A stretch of DNA of 64,000 nt from Flavobacteriaceae bacterium (lineage in GTDB: Bacteria > Bacteroidota > Bacteroidia > Flavobacteriales > Flavobacteriaceae). Of this stretch, positions 35,142 through 44,730 are shown piece after piece (the stretch's first letter is position 1; each line of letters starts with the position of its first letter). Both the position numbers and the translations under genes were made by a program. The DNA lies in NCBI GenBank assembly GCA_014075215.1, contig CP046177.1, positions 3,038,501-3,102,500 of the forward strand. Reading direction: 5' to 3'. Under the pieces are notes generated by a model that had not been told where the DNA came from, made no database searches, and saw nothing but the letters and a program-made list of their open reading frames with translations.

Positions 35142-35264
35142 ATGGAGTTAAGTCACATTATAAAAGAAGCTAGGGAAAGCAAAAATCTGTTAATGCGAGA
35201 ATTAGCCGCAAAGATTGAAATTGACATTGCTAAGGGTGTGTTGCCCATTTGTTCCAGTTTCTAA
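35142..35264 (+). pseudogene. XRE-family regulator, 5' fragment
   Basis: ATG 35142 starts MELSHIIKEARESKNLLMRELAAKIEIDIA, the first 30 residues of an HTH protein of the restriction-controller-like type. At about 35230 the sequence switches into the end of the serine-recombinase element and stops at 35264. The expected recognition helix and C-terminus are missing. It marks an element boundary. Confidence 0.65.
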
Positions 35265-36710
35265 AGAAGGTGGCATATAGCCATCAGGCAAGATTTTATA
35301 CAGATTTATTTCAATATCATCCTTGCCAACAATAATCTTATCCACTATCGTTTCAATAATATTTCGCTTTTGATCTCTCTCTAAAGTATCCCATCGTTCA
35401 TATAAATTACGTGCTTCTTCTATGATAATATCTGTTGACTTTTCTTGTTGCGTGAAACAAAGAAACTCTGTTTCTAGTTCTGCCATTGATTGTTCTACCT
35501 GCATCAACTGCTCGTAAGGTTTTGCATGATAGGAATGAAAAGCTTCTGTTTTAATTTGTCCTTGAACATGAAGTTCCATAAGCTTTTCAATCTTTTCATT
35601 AAGTTTCTCTTGCTTTCTTTTGAGTTGTTGCAATTCTTGTTTCTTATTCCCAATCACTCCTTGCAATGTACTAAAATATTCATCAACATGATTTTGCGAA
35701 ACGGTGTAAGTATGCAGTTCACTTTTAAAAACTTCTTCTAAATCTTCTTTGTGTATTTTATTCCCACATGAATGTTGACACACGTAATTTTCGCTACTCT
35801 CTCGTGTGTACATTCTACCGCCGCACACACAAAACACATAGCCAGTGAATAAATGAACTTTGAGATTGAGGGGACGAGCATTGTTACGTGCTTGTTTTTT
35901 AATGATTTGATTGACTTGCTCCCATACTGCTTCATCAACAACTGCCTCCACTTTGTGAAATACCCACGCTTCTTTTGGTTTAAATCCTGTTTTTTTACTC
36001 TGTCTTCTATTCATTATCTGTAACCCCTTAGCAACGGGTTCTTGCAGTAATCTCCGCACCGTTGAATCAGTAAACATATTGCCACGTTTAGTTCGATATC
36101 CTCGTTCATTCAATATTCGTGCAACAGTCTTTTTTCTTTTGTGTTCCAAAAATAATTCAAACATAAGTTTGAGTATTGGTGCTTCTTCTGTGTGAGGAAC
36201 AAGGCGTTTTTCTTCATATTTAAAACCATAAGGAGGTTGACCTCCAATATGTAATCCTCTCTAGGCACGGCTTTGAACCGAACCTTGAATTCTATCCCTA
36301 ATAGTATCTAACTCCCATTCAGCTATTGAACTCATAGAGCGAAAAAAATGGCGACCAATAGGTGTTGAGGTATCAATTGACATATCCATTGATATTAAGT
36401 CAGCATCATGTTCTCTAAAAAACTTTGCAATACTAATCAGTTCTTGGGTATTACGAGCCAATCGTGCAATTTTGGTAAAGACAATACCACTAATTCGTTT
36501 GTGCTTAATATCATCTAGCATCTGTGTGGTTTCAGAGTAAGCCATAATTGATTCACCAGTCATAGCTTTGAGGCGATATACTTTCGCTACTTTCCAATTA
36601 CGAGCTTTAATAAAGTTTTTTGCTCTCATTTCATGGTGGATGTGATTTTCTTTATCAACTGATGCTTGACCAGAAACTCGTACCCAAATACCTACTTCTT
36701 TTTGTGCCAT
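35202..36710 (-). pseudogene. Large serine recombinase interrupted by one in-frame amber codon
   Basis: Residues 1-149 form the resolvase catalytic domain. Nucleophile Ser13 is in WVRVSGQ, and VFTKIARLARNTQELI and PIGRHFFRSMSSIAEWELDTIRDRI follow. A TAG at 36263-36261 comes after VQSRA. The same frame continues without loss: RGLHIGGQPPYGFKYEEKR, the recombinase domain, a Cys-rich zinc ribbon (CVCGG ... CQHSCG), a coiled coil (residues about 320-400 of the whole) and a short tail. Both parts are otherwise intact, so it is either a point nonsense mutation or suppressed. The last residues are encoded by the flanking XRE fragment. Confidence 0.8.
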
Positions 36711-36779
36711 AATGTATGTGTTTATATACAGCTAACCTACGTTTCATGTGCCTGAAAAGCAAGGAAATATCGCTTTGCT

Positions 36780-38821
36780 TTATTTCTTCTTTTTTGAACC
36801 TTTTTTAAGTGATTTCAGTAAAATATTTTTGAGTGTTGAACCTTTATCTTTCGCATCATTTCCTTGAACATCGGTATAATTAGATTTCACACGATATCCT
36901 CGAACTCGTTTTTTTTGCTTCTTTTTTTCAAATGAATCTAAAAACTTTGCAATCTCTTGGGGTGGCATAAAACGAACCTTTTTAAATGCCTCTTTTGAGA
37001 TATGTTCTTTTGTTCGTTTTTTAATATTCTTTAGATGTATGTTGCTTTCAGATACCATACAGATATGACTATATCCAGCTAGAATACATTTCTGTATATT
37101 CTGTACTTCATAATCAATGCTGTTGGTAACTGAAACTTCACAAGCAATTGAAAGAGTATCTTTAATTAATAATGCATCAACACGCCCTCCATCATCAGTT
37201 TCGTGTTCAATACTCGTAAGAAAACCTCTTGGCGAGGCTAAGGTTTTAATATAGTCTTGAATTGAACGGTGTCTCCGTATAGTTTCTTTTTCTTCTTCTT
37301 GCTTGAGGTAGGTATTTTTTTGAGTTTCTATTTCCGATGTATCTTCATGAATATGTGTTTGCGGAATTTCTATTGATTTAATAATAGTAGGTGTACTAGG
37401 TATTTCTTTTTCTTCTTGTTTAATTTCAGATACTATATTTTCTTGAGCACTGTCTTTTTTCCTTTTTACATTGCCAACTTTTGGTAATAACTCTTTGAGT
37501 AATTCGTCAATTTCAACTTTGGGTTTTGCGTAATTACTTCTTGTATTTTGCACAATAGTACTTTTAATACTCTGTGCTGTTTCAGTATCAAAGTTTGGCA
37601 ATGGAAATGTTGAAATATTACAATCATTATTTGCACTTCCAATACGCATAATAGCTTGTCCAATCCTTAAACTTTGTAAATCGTCTTGCTGGAAATATGA
37701 GAACCCTTGCTCTAATCGTTTTGCATCATTATCACCAAGTCTAAAACAAATCCGTGTATGTGGATTAGAAATAATTGAGTTTAAAATTTTTGATTCTTCA
37801 ATTTGTCCTAATTCTTGATGTGCCAAGAGTAGTCCTAATCCATATTTCCTCGCACCTGATAGTATTCTTGTGATACTTGGTGTTATGAAATTCTGAAATT
37901 CATCTAAATATATGTAGTAGGGATGACGTTCTGATTTTGAAAGTGATTGTCTTCCTTGTGCTACTTGGTTAAATTTTGAAAGAAAAATTGAGCCAAGTAA
38001 AAAACTATTTTCTTCGCCTATAAGTCCTTGTGATAATTTAATGAGGACTATTTTCTTTTCTTCAATACATTCTTTAAAATCAATACCGCTTTTTTGAGCT
38101 AACATAGAGCGGATAATTTTTGGACGTAAAAAAGTATCTATTCTGGTCAACAGGGGAGCAATCCCTTTTTTAACCATGTAATATTCATGCTCCCAATAGT
38201 AATGAATAGATGGGTCTTCTACAGATTGCAAAAACTCTTTTCTAAAGGTATCTTCAAGTAAAAATCGTTTGAGTTCAATGAGTGTTCCACTTTTACTACT
38301 TTCTAAAAAGGCATTAATAGCATTTGATAGTACTGCTGTCATGTTATCCCCCCAAGCCGTAGCGTGTCTTTTAAAGGAAGAAACTAAATCAGAAGACAAT
38401 ACTATTTTCTCAGGTTCGGTACTTGCTCCTAATAAATTAAAGCCAATTGGATATTCTGTATCTGATGGGTCAATAACAATGACGTCATTTTTTCGATGTT
38501 CTGGAATACGCAATAAAATGTCTTCTACTATATCTCCGTGCGGGTCGAATAAAGCACAGTCATTGCCTAATTTCATGTCCTCAATCATCATATTGGCAAT
38601 GAGCGTTGATTTACCGATCCCAGTAGCACCGATAATATGCGTGTGGCGGAGTCGCATTTCGTCATTAAGCATAACTTTGGTTTCAATTCCGTTATGCTCA
38701 TTTATACCAAGCGTATATTTTTGATTAATGACTTCTTGTGCTAATAGTTTTGTTTTTCTGCCTTGTATTCCAAGTTTAGAAGAAACAACTGAACTATTCG
38801 GATAATGAATAAAGGTATTGA
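36780..38821 (-). CDS. VirD4/HerA-like DNA-transfer ATPase with C-terminal nuclease-like domain, N-terminally truncated by IS
   Basis: The frame is open from the IS boundary at 38821, not only from the ATG at 38672. The ATPase part has Walker A GATGIGKST, then ALFDPHGD, Walker B YYIYLDEFQNF and an arginine-finger-like region SNPHTRICFRLGD. After a low-complexity linker, the C-terminal domain reads HETDDGGRVDALLIKDTLSIACEVSVTN, a PD-(D/E)XK-like core with Ser in the usual Lys position. A very basic tail ends it. The N-terminal membrane or hexamer region is lost. It probably belonged to a conjugative element together with the serine recombinase. Confidence 0.75.
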
Positions 38822-38883
38822 GGGATCAAGCAAAAAGTTTGTGGAGTAGGTTAATTTTTTAGAGTTTTGGTTTAAAAACTCAA

Positions 38884-39231
38884 ATGCATACACAAGAGCT
38901 CCTGAAGCATTTTTTACCCGAAGGTATTTTAGATTACTTTGAACTTAAAGAGGTAAAAGATTCAACGAACAAACTTACTTTGGTTTTAGAAGAAAAACCT
39001 ATACAACCAGATGAGTTATCTCATCGTAAATTACATTCCAAAGGATTTTACCCAGTAGTAGATATTCAAGATTTTCCAGTACGTAACAAGGCTTGTTTTT
39101 TACAAGTAAAACGTAGACGATGGTTAGATGTTGATACCTCAGAAGTATTCTCAAGAGATTGGAATTTGGTAGCAAAGGGAACTCGAATGACAGAAGAGTT
39201 CTCTCTTTTTTTAAAGAGGCTTGTTAGATAG
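38884..39231 (+). CDS. ISAon1-family transposase N-terminal ORF
   Basis: This 115-aa protein is homologous to the 24904 and 9869 proteins (KGFYPVVDIQDFPVRNKACFLQVKRRRWLD versus the same pattern there). A run of seven T at 39206-39212 near its end, with ORF2 in the +1 register just downstream, suggests frameshifting or coupled re-initiation. It carries the N-terminal region of the transposase. Confidence 0.85.
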   Translation: MHTQELLKHFLPEGILDYFELKEVKDSTNKLTLVLEEKPIQPDELSHRKLHSKGFYPVVDIQDFPVRNKACFLQVKRRRWLDVDTSEVFSRDWNLVAKGTRMTEEFSLFLKRLVR

Positions 39232-40210
39232 TATTCCAGTAAGTTGTAAAAGTTTATCTACCTACTATCACCTTAACGGCAAGCGATTAGAAGAACAATA
39301 TCGCAATCATTTAAGTAACTTTTTGACTTGGGATCAATTAGCTCATGCCGACCAATGGCTGCTTTTTAAGAAGAATATAGGAACTCATTTAAGTATTGAT
39401 GAAGTAGCACTTACTCAAGGCGAGCTCTATACAGTGATTACCAACAAAGCAGGTAAAGGAAAACGAGGCAGTTTAGTAGCCATAGTAGCTACCACACAAA
39501 GTGAACGAGTCATAGAAGTGTTAAGGAAAATTCCAAGTAAAGACCGATATTTAGTAGAAGAAATCACTTTGGATATGGCACCTACTATGGAAAAGATTGC
39601 TAAAAAAGCCTTTCCTAAAGCTACTCAGGTCACAGACCGATTTCATGTACAAAAACGAGCTTATGATGCCTTGCAAGAAATTCGAATACAGTATAGATGG
39701 AAAACCATAGAACAAGAAAATAATGAAATAGCATTGGCTAAAGAAACAGGAAAAAACTTTAAACCGAATATCCTTGACAATGGAGATACTCCCAAACAAC
39801 TACTAGCTAGAAGTAGGTATTTACTCTTTAAAGCCCCTAACAAATGGACAGCCAAACAAAAATTTAGAGCAGAATTACTCTTTGAAAGATACCCCAACTT
39901 GGAACGAGCTTATGAGCTTACTAGAGAACTGGCAACGATTTATCAAAAGACAAAAGACAAGGCGGTAGCATATACAAAACTAGCTAGATGGTATGATAAG
40001 GTAGAAAAATCAGAGTTCAGTAAAAGTTTTGGAACAGTAGCTAGATCAATACAAAGTCATTATCGAAGCATCTTAAATTTCTTTGATAATAGAAGTACCA
40101 ATGCTTCTGCTGAATCTTTTAATGCTAAAATAAAAACTTTTAGACTACAATTTAGAGGCGTAAGATCTGTTCCTTTCTTCCTATTCAGACTATCTAAAAT
40201 TTATGCGTAA
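39221..40210 (+). CDS. ISAon1-family DDE transposase ORF2
   Basis: This 329-aa catalytic ORF has GTHLSIDEVALTQGELYTVI (first Asp), ITLDMAPTMEKIAKKAFP (second Asp), VTDRFHVQKRAYDALQE and the C-terminal FFDNRSTNASAESFNAKIKTFR (Glu), as in ISL3-like DDE transposases. It starts from TTG within ORF1, or by frameshift. It is the intact reference for the broken copy at 24094. Confidence 0.88.
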   Translation: MLDSIPVSCKSLSTYYHLNGKRLEEQYRNHLSNFLTWDQLAHADQWLLFKKNIGTHLSIDEVALTQGELYTVITNKAGKGKRGSLVAIVATTQSERVIEVLRKIPSKDRYLVEEITLDMAPTMEKIAKKAFPKATQVTDRFHVQKRAYDALQEIRIQYRWKTIEQENNEIALAKETGKNFKPNILDNGDTPKQLLARSRYLLFKAPNKWTAKQKFRAELLFERYPNLERAYELTRELATIYQKTKDKAVAYTKLARWYDKVEKSEFSKSFGTVARSIQSHYRSILNFFDNRSTNASAESFNAKIKTFRLQFRGVRSVPFFLFRLSKIYA

Positions 40211-40243
40211 AAATCTAAATCCCACAACTTTTTTGCTTGACCC

Positions 40244-40420
40244 AAAGAAGTCTTTAAATTCAATTTCGTGGCTATCATTCTCATACTTACCGTAATCGCC
40301 ATCCCATTCTAACTCAACCCCAATATTTGGTATGCTTTTAACTAAAAAATCAAACTTGCTTTGAGTTAATTGTTGTAATTTGTTTACAATGTTGAGAGTT
40401 TTGACTATATTTGCTTCCAT
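40244..40420 (-). pseudogene. Small hypothetical gene, 3' end removed by IS
   Basis: The start MEANIVKTLNIVNKLQQLTQ leads into about 58 native residues (ELEWDGDYGKYENDSHEIEF) before the IS terminus at 40243. It is divergent from the S24 repressor and shares its operator region, so it was probably controlled by it. I do not recognise the family. Confidence 0.5.
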
Positions 40421-40445
40421 TTCCTTGTAATTGTTTTACAAATAT

Positions 40446-40516
40446 ATACCAAATATTTGGTATTCAAATAAAATAATACTGAATATTTTGTTAATAAAAT
40501 GTTAAATATTTGGTAT
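40446..40516. promoter_or_regulatory. Palindromic operators of the S24-type repressor
   Basis: ATACCAAATATTTGGTAT (40446-40463) is a perfect 18-bp palindrome. A second, half-conserved copy with AAATATTTGGTAT lies at 40504-40516. Further AATATTTGGT half-sites occur inside both neighbouring genes (near 40323 and 40603). They lie between divergent genes, next to the repressor start. Confidence 0.8.
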
Positions 40517-40537
40517 TTGTAATGAAACAAGCTGATT

Positions 40538-41188
40538 ATGAATGATTTAAGATTAAAAGAAAAACGTGAAAAACTGGGTCTAACTCAAGTTGAATTAGCC
40601 CAAATATTTGGTGTGAGCTCTAATACTATTCAAAACTGGGAGGGAGGAGCTAAAATTCCTAAAACAAAAATTGACTTTGTAAAAGAGAAAATAGATGAGG
40701 TTTTTAATAGGTACAGGTATGACGAAAACTCATTAAGCTATAAAAGAGTTGTAAAAGAGGAAAGCGTTAGTTTGCAAAGCGGAGTACCTTATTATGATGT
40801 TGATTTTACTGCAAGTTTTTTAGAAGTTCAGAATAACCAGTCAATAAAGCCAAATTCATACATAGACCACCCATTTTTTAAAGGTTGTGATTATGTAGTA
40901 AGAGCATCAGGGCAAAGTATGGCAAAAGTAATTTCTCACGGAGACGCTATTGGTTTAATTAAACTGAATAACTGGATAGAGTTTTTCCCTTTTGGAGAAA
41001 TATATGCTATTGTAACAAATGACGGTTTCAGAATGATTAAAGTAATAACTAAAGGCGAAACTGATAATACTTATACTTTAATTAGTAAGCCAACTGATAA
41101 CAAAAAAGACGAATTCCCGCCCCAGCAAATTAACAAAGAAAGTATAATGCAAATATTCAAAGTTCAAGCATCAAGTCATTTATTTTAA
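40538..41188 (+). CDS. Phage-type repressor, HTH plus S24 (LexA/CI-like) domain
   Basis: The protein is 216 aa. The N-terminal XRE HTH reads LRLKEKREKLGLTQVELAQIFGVSSNTIQNWEGG. The C-terminal S24 domain has ASGQSMAKVISHGDAIGL, with Ser in the SM motif, and the Lys partner is expected in YAIVTNDGFRMIKVI. Such repressors cleave themselves when RecA is activated and then release prophage or ICE genes. Perfect palindromes upstream are probable operators. Confidence 0.88.
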   Translation: MNDLRLKEKREKLGLTQVELAQIFGVSSNTIQNWEGGAKIPKTKIDFVKEKIDEVFNRYRYDENSLSYKRVVKEESVSLQSGVPYYDVDFTASFLEVQNNQSIKPNSYIDHPFFKGCDYVVRASGQSMAKVISHGDAIGLIKLNNWIEFFPFGEIYAIVTNDGFRMIKVITKGETDNTYTLISKPTDNKKDEFPPQQINKESIMQIFKVQASSHLF

Positions 41189-41204
41189 ATCAAAACCTAA
41201 CAGT

Positions 41205-41918
41205 ATGAAAAGAGTATTAGTAATATTATTAATTTGTGTTTTTATTAGTTGTTCTAATAATGATACAAATATAGATGCAGCAACTCCTAATTTGTCTAAG
41301 AAACTTATGGAGGAGAAACAAATAGTAAGCCTAAGTAATGGAGGGGCTGGGGAAACTGTAAGAAAGTTTCATTATTCAAGTAACACCTTAATTATGATTA
41401 CGGCTACTCATAATAACTTAAATAGCAATTCAATTGATACTACAAGGTTTGAGTACCTTAATGATAAAATAAGTAAAATAAAAACTGTAAGCTGGCAGCA
41501 AGGAATACCTATACCATCGGAATCTATTCTTACTTATCAAAATGATTTAATAAAATCCATTTCAATCCCCTCTTTATTAAATACTATAAACTACGAGTAC
41601 AATACTGACAACCTTATTTCAGGGGAAACAGACAGTTTTGGAAACACCAGCACTTATACATATGATTCAAACAGTAACAGAATTTCTGTAACAAACAACA
41701 ATAATACAACTACAATTAATTTTGATTCAAAAAATAATCCTTACAAAAATGTTTATCAAGACTACTTTAAAAAAGTGCTTTACATAGGTAGTAATAATTC
41801 AATTAGCAATTCGGATGGAACAGTGTGGACTTATGAATATGATACTGATGATTTTCCAAGTAAAGTTACATTTAACACAAATGGAAATGATTGGGAAATA
41901 GAATATAGATATGAATAA
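41205..41918 (+). CDS. YD-repeat lipoprotein
   Basis: This 237-aa protein has a lipoprotein signal (VLVILLICVFISCSN). Its beta-rich repeats are of the RHS/YD type (INYEYNTDNLISGETDSFGNTSTYTYDSNSNRISV), covering roughly residues 70-237. It lacks an RHS core and toxin tip. It starts 16 bases after the repressor gene, so it may be a lysogenic-type cargo gene expressed with it. The function is unknown. Confidence 0.75.
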   Translation: MKRVLVILLICVFISCSNNDTNIDAATPNLSKKLMEEKQIVSLSNGGAGETVRKFHYSSNTLIMITATHNNLNSNSIDTTRFEYLNDKISKIKTVSWQQGIPIPSESILTYQNDLIKSISIPSLLNTINYEYNTDNLISGETDSFGNTSTYTYDSNSNRISVTNNNNTTTINFDSKNNPYKNVYQDYFKKVLYIGSNNSISNSDGTVWTYEYDTDDFPSKVTFNTNGNDWEIEYRYE

Positions 41919-42007
41919 CCGCATACAAAAGTTGGTTTTTAGAATAAAATAGAAGTATAACAAACTGATAATCAGTTGTAAATTTTAATAGCGGGCTTGA
42001 TATTTGC

Positions 42008-42052
42008 CTCATAACCCGAAGGTCGCAGGTTCGAATCCTGCCGCCGCAACCA
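42008..42052 (+). other. tRNA-Met 3' fragment, probable attachment site
   Basis: Anticodon-loop CTCATAAC, CCGAAGG, T arm CAGG TTCGAAT CCTG and acceptor end with encoded ACCA are present. The 5' half (acceptor and D arm) is not. It lies about 85 bases before an integrase gene. The 17-bp core TCATAACCCGAAGGTCG (42009-42025) occurs again, inverted, at 55888-55904. Confidence 0.75.
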
Positions 42053-42137
42053 GAATGAGACTATAACGGCCATAAAGTGGCGTTTGCATAAAAAAAGTAT
42101 TCGTCTAACGACTGTCAGGTTTTACCCGATAGTCACA

Positions 42138-43028
42138 ATGAATACTATTCTCCAACGGCATCAAGAGTTCTGTCAGTATCAAATTGTTTTTAAAAACAAC
42201 ACCCCAAGAACGATTAAATGGTTTAAAGAAGTCATTAATTATTTTGTAAAACATACCGAAGTATATCATATCGAAGATGTTACCCAAAATGTGATTAAAC
42301 AATGGCTTATTCACGGAAAGTGTGAAAAGAATTGGTCAGCTAAAACCATCCGCACTCGATTAGGTAATGTACGCTTGTTTTTTAAATGGTGTGTAGCACG
42401 AGGATATTTAGAAAAAAATCCTGCCGATGATATTCCTGCACCAAAACTAGAATCCAAAATCCCTAAACATCTTACCAAAGAACAATCCACGCTTATTTTA
42501 GATTGGGCAAAATGTTACCCTTATCATCACTACTATGAAAAGCCACGAGCGGTAGCCATTCTTGCCGTTTTTCTCTTTACAGGGATTAGATTGCAAGAAT
42601 TACTCAATCTAAAAATCAATGATGTAAATATTAAAGAGAACGTTTTATTTGTTCAAGCAGGAAAAGGCAAAAAAGACCGAATGATTCCTATAAATGCTCA
42701 ATTAAAAAGATATTTAGAAAAATACCTTGCTATACGCTCCAAAATTAATAATAAAAGTGTGTATTTTTTTGTTTCTCTTATTTGTACAGCACAAATGAGC
42801 GCAGAAGTTATCCCTCGTTTGCTTAGGAAAATCGGCAAAAAATCTGGTGTACATATTCACGCTCATTTGCTCCGTCACACCTTTGCCGTCCTAATGCTAG
42901 AGGCAGGCTGTAACCTCTTTAGTGTTTCTCGATTATTGGGTCATAGTGATATTAAAACCACTACCATTTACTTGTCTGCAACGGTGCATCATTTGCAAGA
43001 CCAAGTGAGTAAGCATCCATTACAATAA
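42138..43028 (+). CDS. Tyrosine recombinase/integrase
   Basis: This 296-aa enzyme starts at ATG 42138; a TTG at 42084 would add 18 residues. It has an N-terminal SAM-like domain and the full catalytic set: FTGIRLQELL (Arg), a Lys in AGKGKKDRM, HAHLLRHTF (His-x-x-Arg), LGHSDIKTTTIYL (His, Tyr). It resembles XerC/D-type integrases of Bacteroidota elements. Its position next to a tRNA fragment suggests that it integrates there. It converges with and overlaps the next recombinase by 9 bases. Confidence 0.9.
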   Translation: MNTILQRHQEFCQYQIVFKNNTPRTIKWFKEVINYFVKHTEVYHIEDVTQNVIKQWLIHGKCEKNWSAKTIRTRLGNVRLFFKWCVARGYLEKNPADDIPAPKLESKIPKHLTKEQSTLILDWAKCYPYHHYYEKPRAVAILAVFLFTGIRLQELLNLKINDVNIKENVLFVQAGKGKKDRMIPINAQLKRYLEKYLAIRSKINNKSVYFFVSLICTAQMSAEVIPRLLRKIGKKSGVHIHAHLLRHTFAVLMLEAGCNLFSVSRLLGHSDIKTTTIYLSATVHHLQDQVSKHPLQ

Positions 43029-43898
43029 AACGGTTTTCTGAAAACTCTCTTTGAGGTTGTTATCGCTCACGTACACATAAATTTGCGTAGTTTCTATACT
43101 GGAATGACCCATAATCTTTTGCAATTTGAAAGGATTGAGGTTGCCCTCAATAGAAAATTTACCAAAGGTATGGCGTAACTGATGCGGAGTAAAGTGGAAC
43201 TTTGTTTTACATCGTATCTTTTTAATGATGCTGTATAAATTGTTTTCTGTGAGTGGTTTATCGGAACGAATGCTGGAAAAGAAATATAAAGTCGGTTTCT
43301 TTTTTGATTGATGGTAGGTTTTGAGATAAGGCATCAAATCTGGATGAATTGGGATTACCCTGTCCTTATTCCCCTTTCCTTGATAGATGATGATTTCTGA
43401 TTCTTCAAAATTCACTGATGTTGTCTGTAATTTAAGAAGTTCATTTAACCGAACCCCTGTAAATAAGAATGTACGAATGATTGCCTTGTTCCTCTTAGCT
43501 TCTAAATCATTGAACCACGAATAACAATCTAAGTGCAATAATAAATTTTCAACTTGATTTTTGTCCAAACATCGAGGAATGCGTTTCGGGAGTTTAGGTT
43601 TTTCTATTTTTTCAACGGGATTCATATCAATGTAATTTTCTCGTAAACAATAATCAAAGAATGTTTTGAGGTACTGCCGATAGTTTCTAAAAGTCTTGTT
43701 CGTCCACATCCGTTCTAATTTTCTTTGATAGAGAAATTCACGAATTTTTGAAGTTGTTAGGGTGGTAACTGATGGATTTGAAAGTTCTTTTGATAGTGCA
43801 GAAACTATGGCTATAATTTCTTTAATAGTTTTTTGTTTCATTCCTTTTTCGTGTAATGCGAAACGTTTAAAAAGAGGAAGAATAAGGGGTATTTTCAT
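43020..43898 (-). CDS. Tyrosine recombinase/integrase (convergent partner)
   Basis: This 292-aa enzyme has all catalytic residues: FTGVRLNELL, QGKGNKDRVIP, FTPHQLRHTFG, MGHSSIETTQIYVYV. It is similar in domain layout to the 42138 gene but on the opposite strand. Two oppositely oriented integrases in one place suggest either a junction of two elements or a two-recombinase element. A 37-aa frame lies upstream. Confidence 0.9.
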   Translation of the reverse strand: MKIPLILPLFKRFALHEKGMKQKTIKEIIAIVSALSKELSNPSVTTLTTSKIREFLYQRKLERMWTNKTFRNYRQYLKTFFDYCLRENYIDMNPVEKIEKPKLPKRIPRCLDKNQVENLLLHLDCYSWFNDLEAKRNKAIIRTFLFTGVRLNELLKLQTTSVNFEESEIIIYQGKGNKDRVIPIHPDLMPYLKTYHQSKKKPTLYFFSSIRSDKPLTENNLYSIIKKIRCKTKFHFTPHQLRHTFGKFSIEGNLNPFKLQKIMGHSSIETTQIYVYVSDNNLKESFQKTVLL

Positions 43899-43950
43899 TG
43901 GAGTGGGATTAAAATGTGTTTATTAGGCAGATGAAACTGTGAACCTCGTT

Positions 43951-44064
43951 TTATTCTTTTTTGATAAGACCTTGATTGGCTTTTCTTTGATTGATTTTTA
44001 CTCCGTAGTGCTTCAAGTGCAATTTTTGAAAGTCGGTAATGTCTTTTGTATTCCATTTTTTCAT
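43951..44064 (-). CDS. Small basic protein upstream of integrase
   Basis: A 37-residue frame starts MKKWNTKDITDFQKLHLKHYG and is rich in Lys and His. It is on the same strand as the integrase and 52 bases ahead of it. I do not recognise it. It may be a leader or small accessory protein, and coding status is uncertain. Confidence 0.35.
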   Translation of the reverse strand: MKKWNTKDITDFQKLHLKHYGVKINQRKANQGLIKKE

Positions 44065-44300
44065 TAAGAGGGGTTAAGAAGTAGAAAAAAAGTTGACCGC
44101 CGTTTTACCACAAAAATTCATATTCCCCAAAACGGCTAATTGTGGAAAACTTTTTTAAAAGTCTGCCATTACGTCCTAAAGTTTTTTGCTCAACCCAAAA
44201 GCTCAGGGATTTTTTAAAGTGTGTGTTAGAAATCTTCGCAGCAAAAAAATCTTTTCAATTATGAAAAGTCCTTTTTTCTATTTTCTAACCCCTTTTTCTT

Positions 44301-44606
44301 ATGAAAAACTTTGACTTCATTCAGGTCAAGCGTCGGCTGGTGAGTTATCTCCACGAGTTCGACATCCACAAAGGAGCTATCTTTAATCTAGAAGAACTCC
44401 GTCACAATACCATTATGGTTAAGTACTTGTGCAAAATGCACACTATCGACCCGTATTGCCTTGTCGGATATATCGGCAAACTCTATCGCATTCGTGAGGA
44501 AATTTTGTTCCTCGAAAAATATGGCGATATGAAATATGTTGAATATTTACAGGAAATGGTGCGAAAAGGTGTGTACTCATTACCGAAAAAGAGTAAGCCT
44601 CAATAA
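44301..44606 (+). CDS. Hypothetical protein of the mobilizable region
   Basis: This 101-aa, mostly helical protein (VKRRLVSYLHEFDIHKGAIFNLEELRH) has no motif I can name. It starts the plus-strand run (this gene, RadC-like, methylase, small acidic protein) that ends at the hairpin array. Such genes are common cargo of Bacteroidota conjugative elements. Confidence 0.6.
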   Translation: MKNFDFIQVKRRLVSYLHEFDIHKGAIFNLEELRHNTIMVKYLCKMHTIDPYCLVGYIGKLYRIREEILFLEKYGDMKYVEYLQEMVRKGVYSLPKKSKPQ

Positions 44607-44730
44607 GAATATCAAACAAAACCTCGAAATCTCCAAACGGAATAAACACTATTTGTTTGCGTTTCTGGGATTTAATAAGTGTGATAAACCCTAATATTAA
44701 TTCCCCTTTTTACTTTCTATCTCTTTTATA

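Larger units (their letters stand above)
38822..40243 (+). mobile_element. ISAon1-type insertion sequence (second type, intact)
   Basis: The left end GGGATCAAGCAAAAAGTTTG and inverted right end GGGTCAAGCAAAAAAGTTGT are terminal repeats. Two ORFs lie between. No target duplication is visible, and the flanks belong to unrelated truncated genes, so a deletion or rearrangement occurred at this IS. Confidence 0.85.

Noticed and set aside
41205..41918. RHS toxin gene
   Set aside because: It has YD-type repeats but no RHS core end and no C-terminal tip. It is a short lipoprotein.
42008..42052. Functional tRNA-Met gene
   Set aside because: The 5' acceptor strand and D arm are missing, so it is only a 3' fragment.
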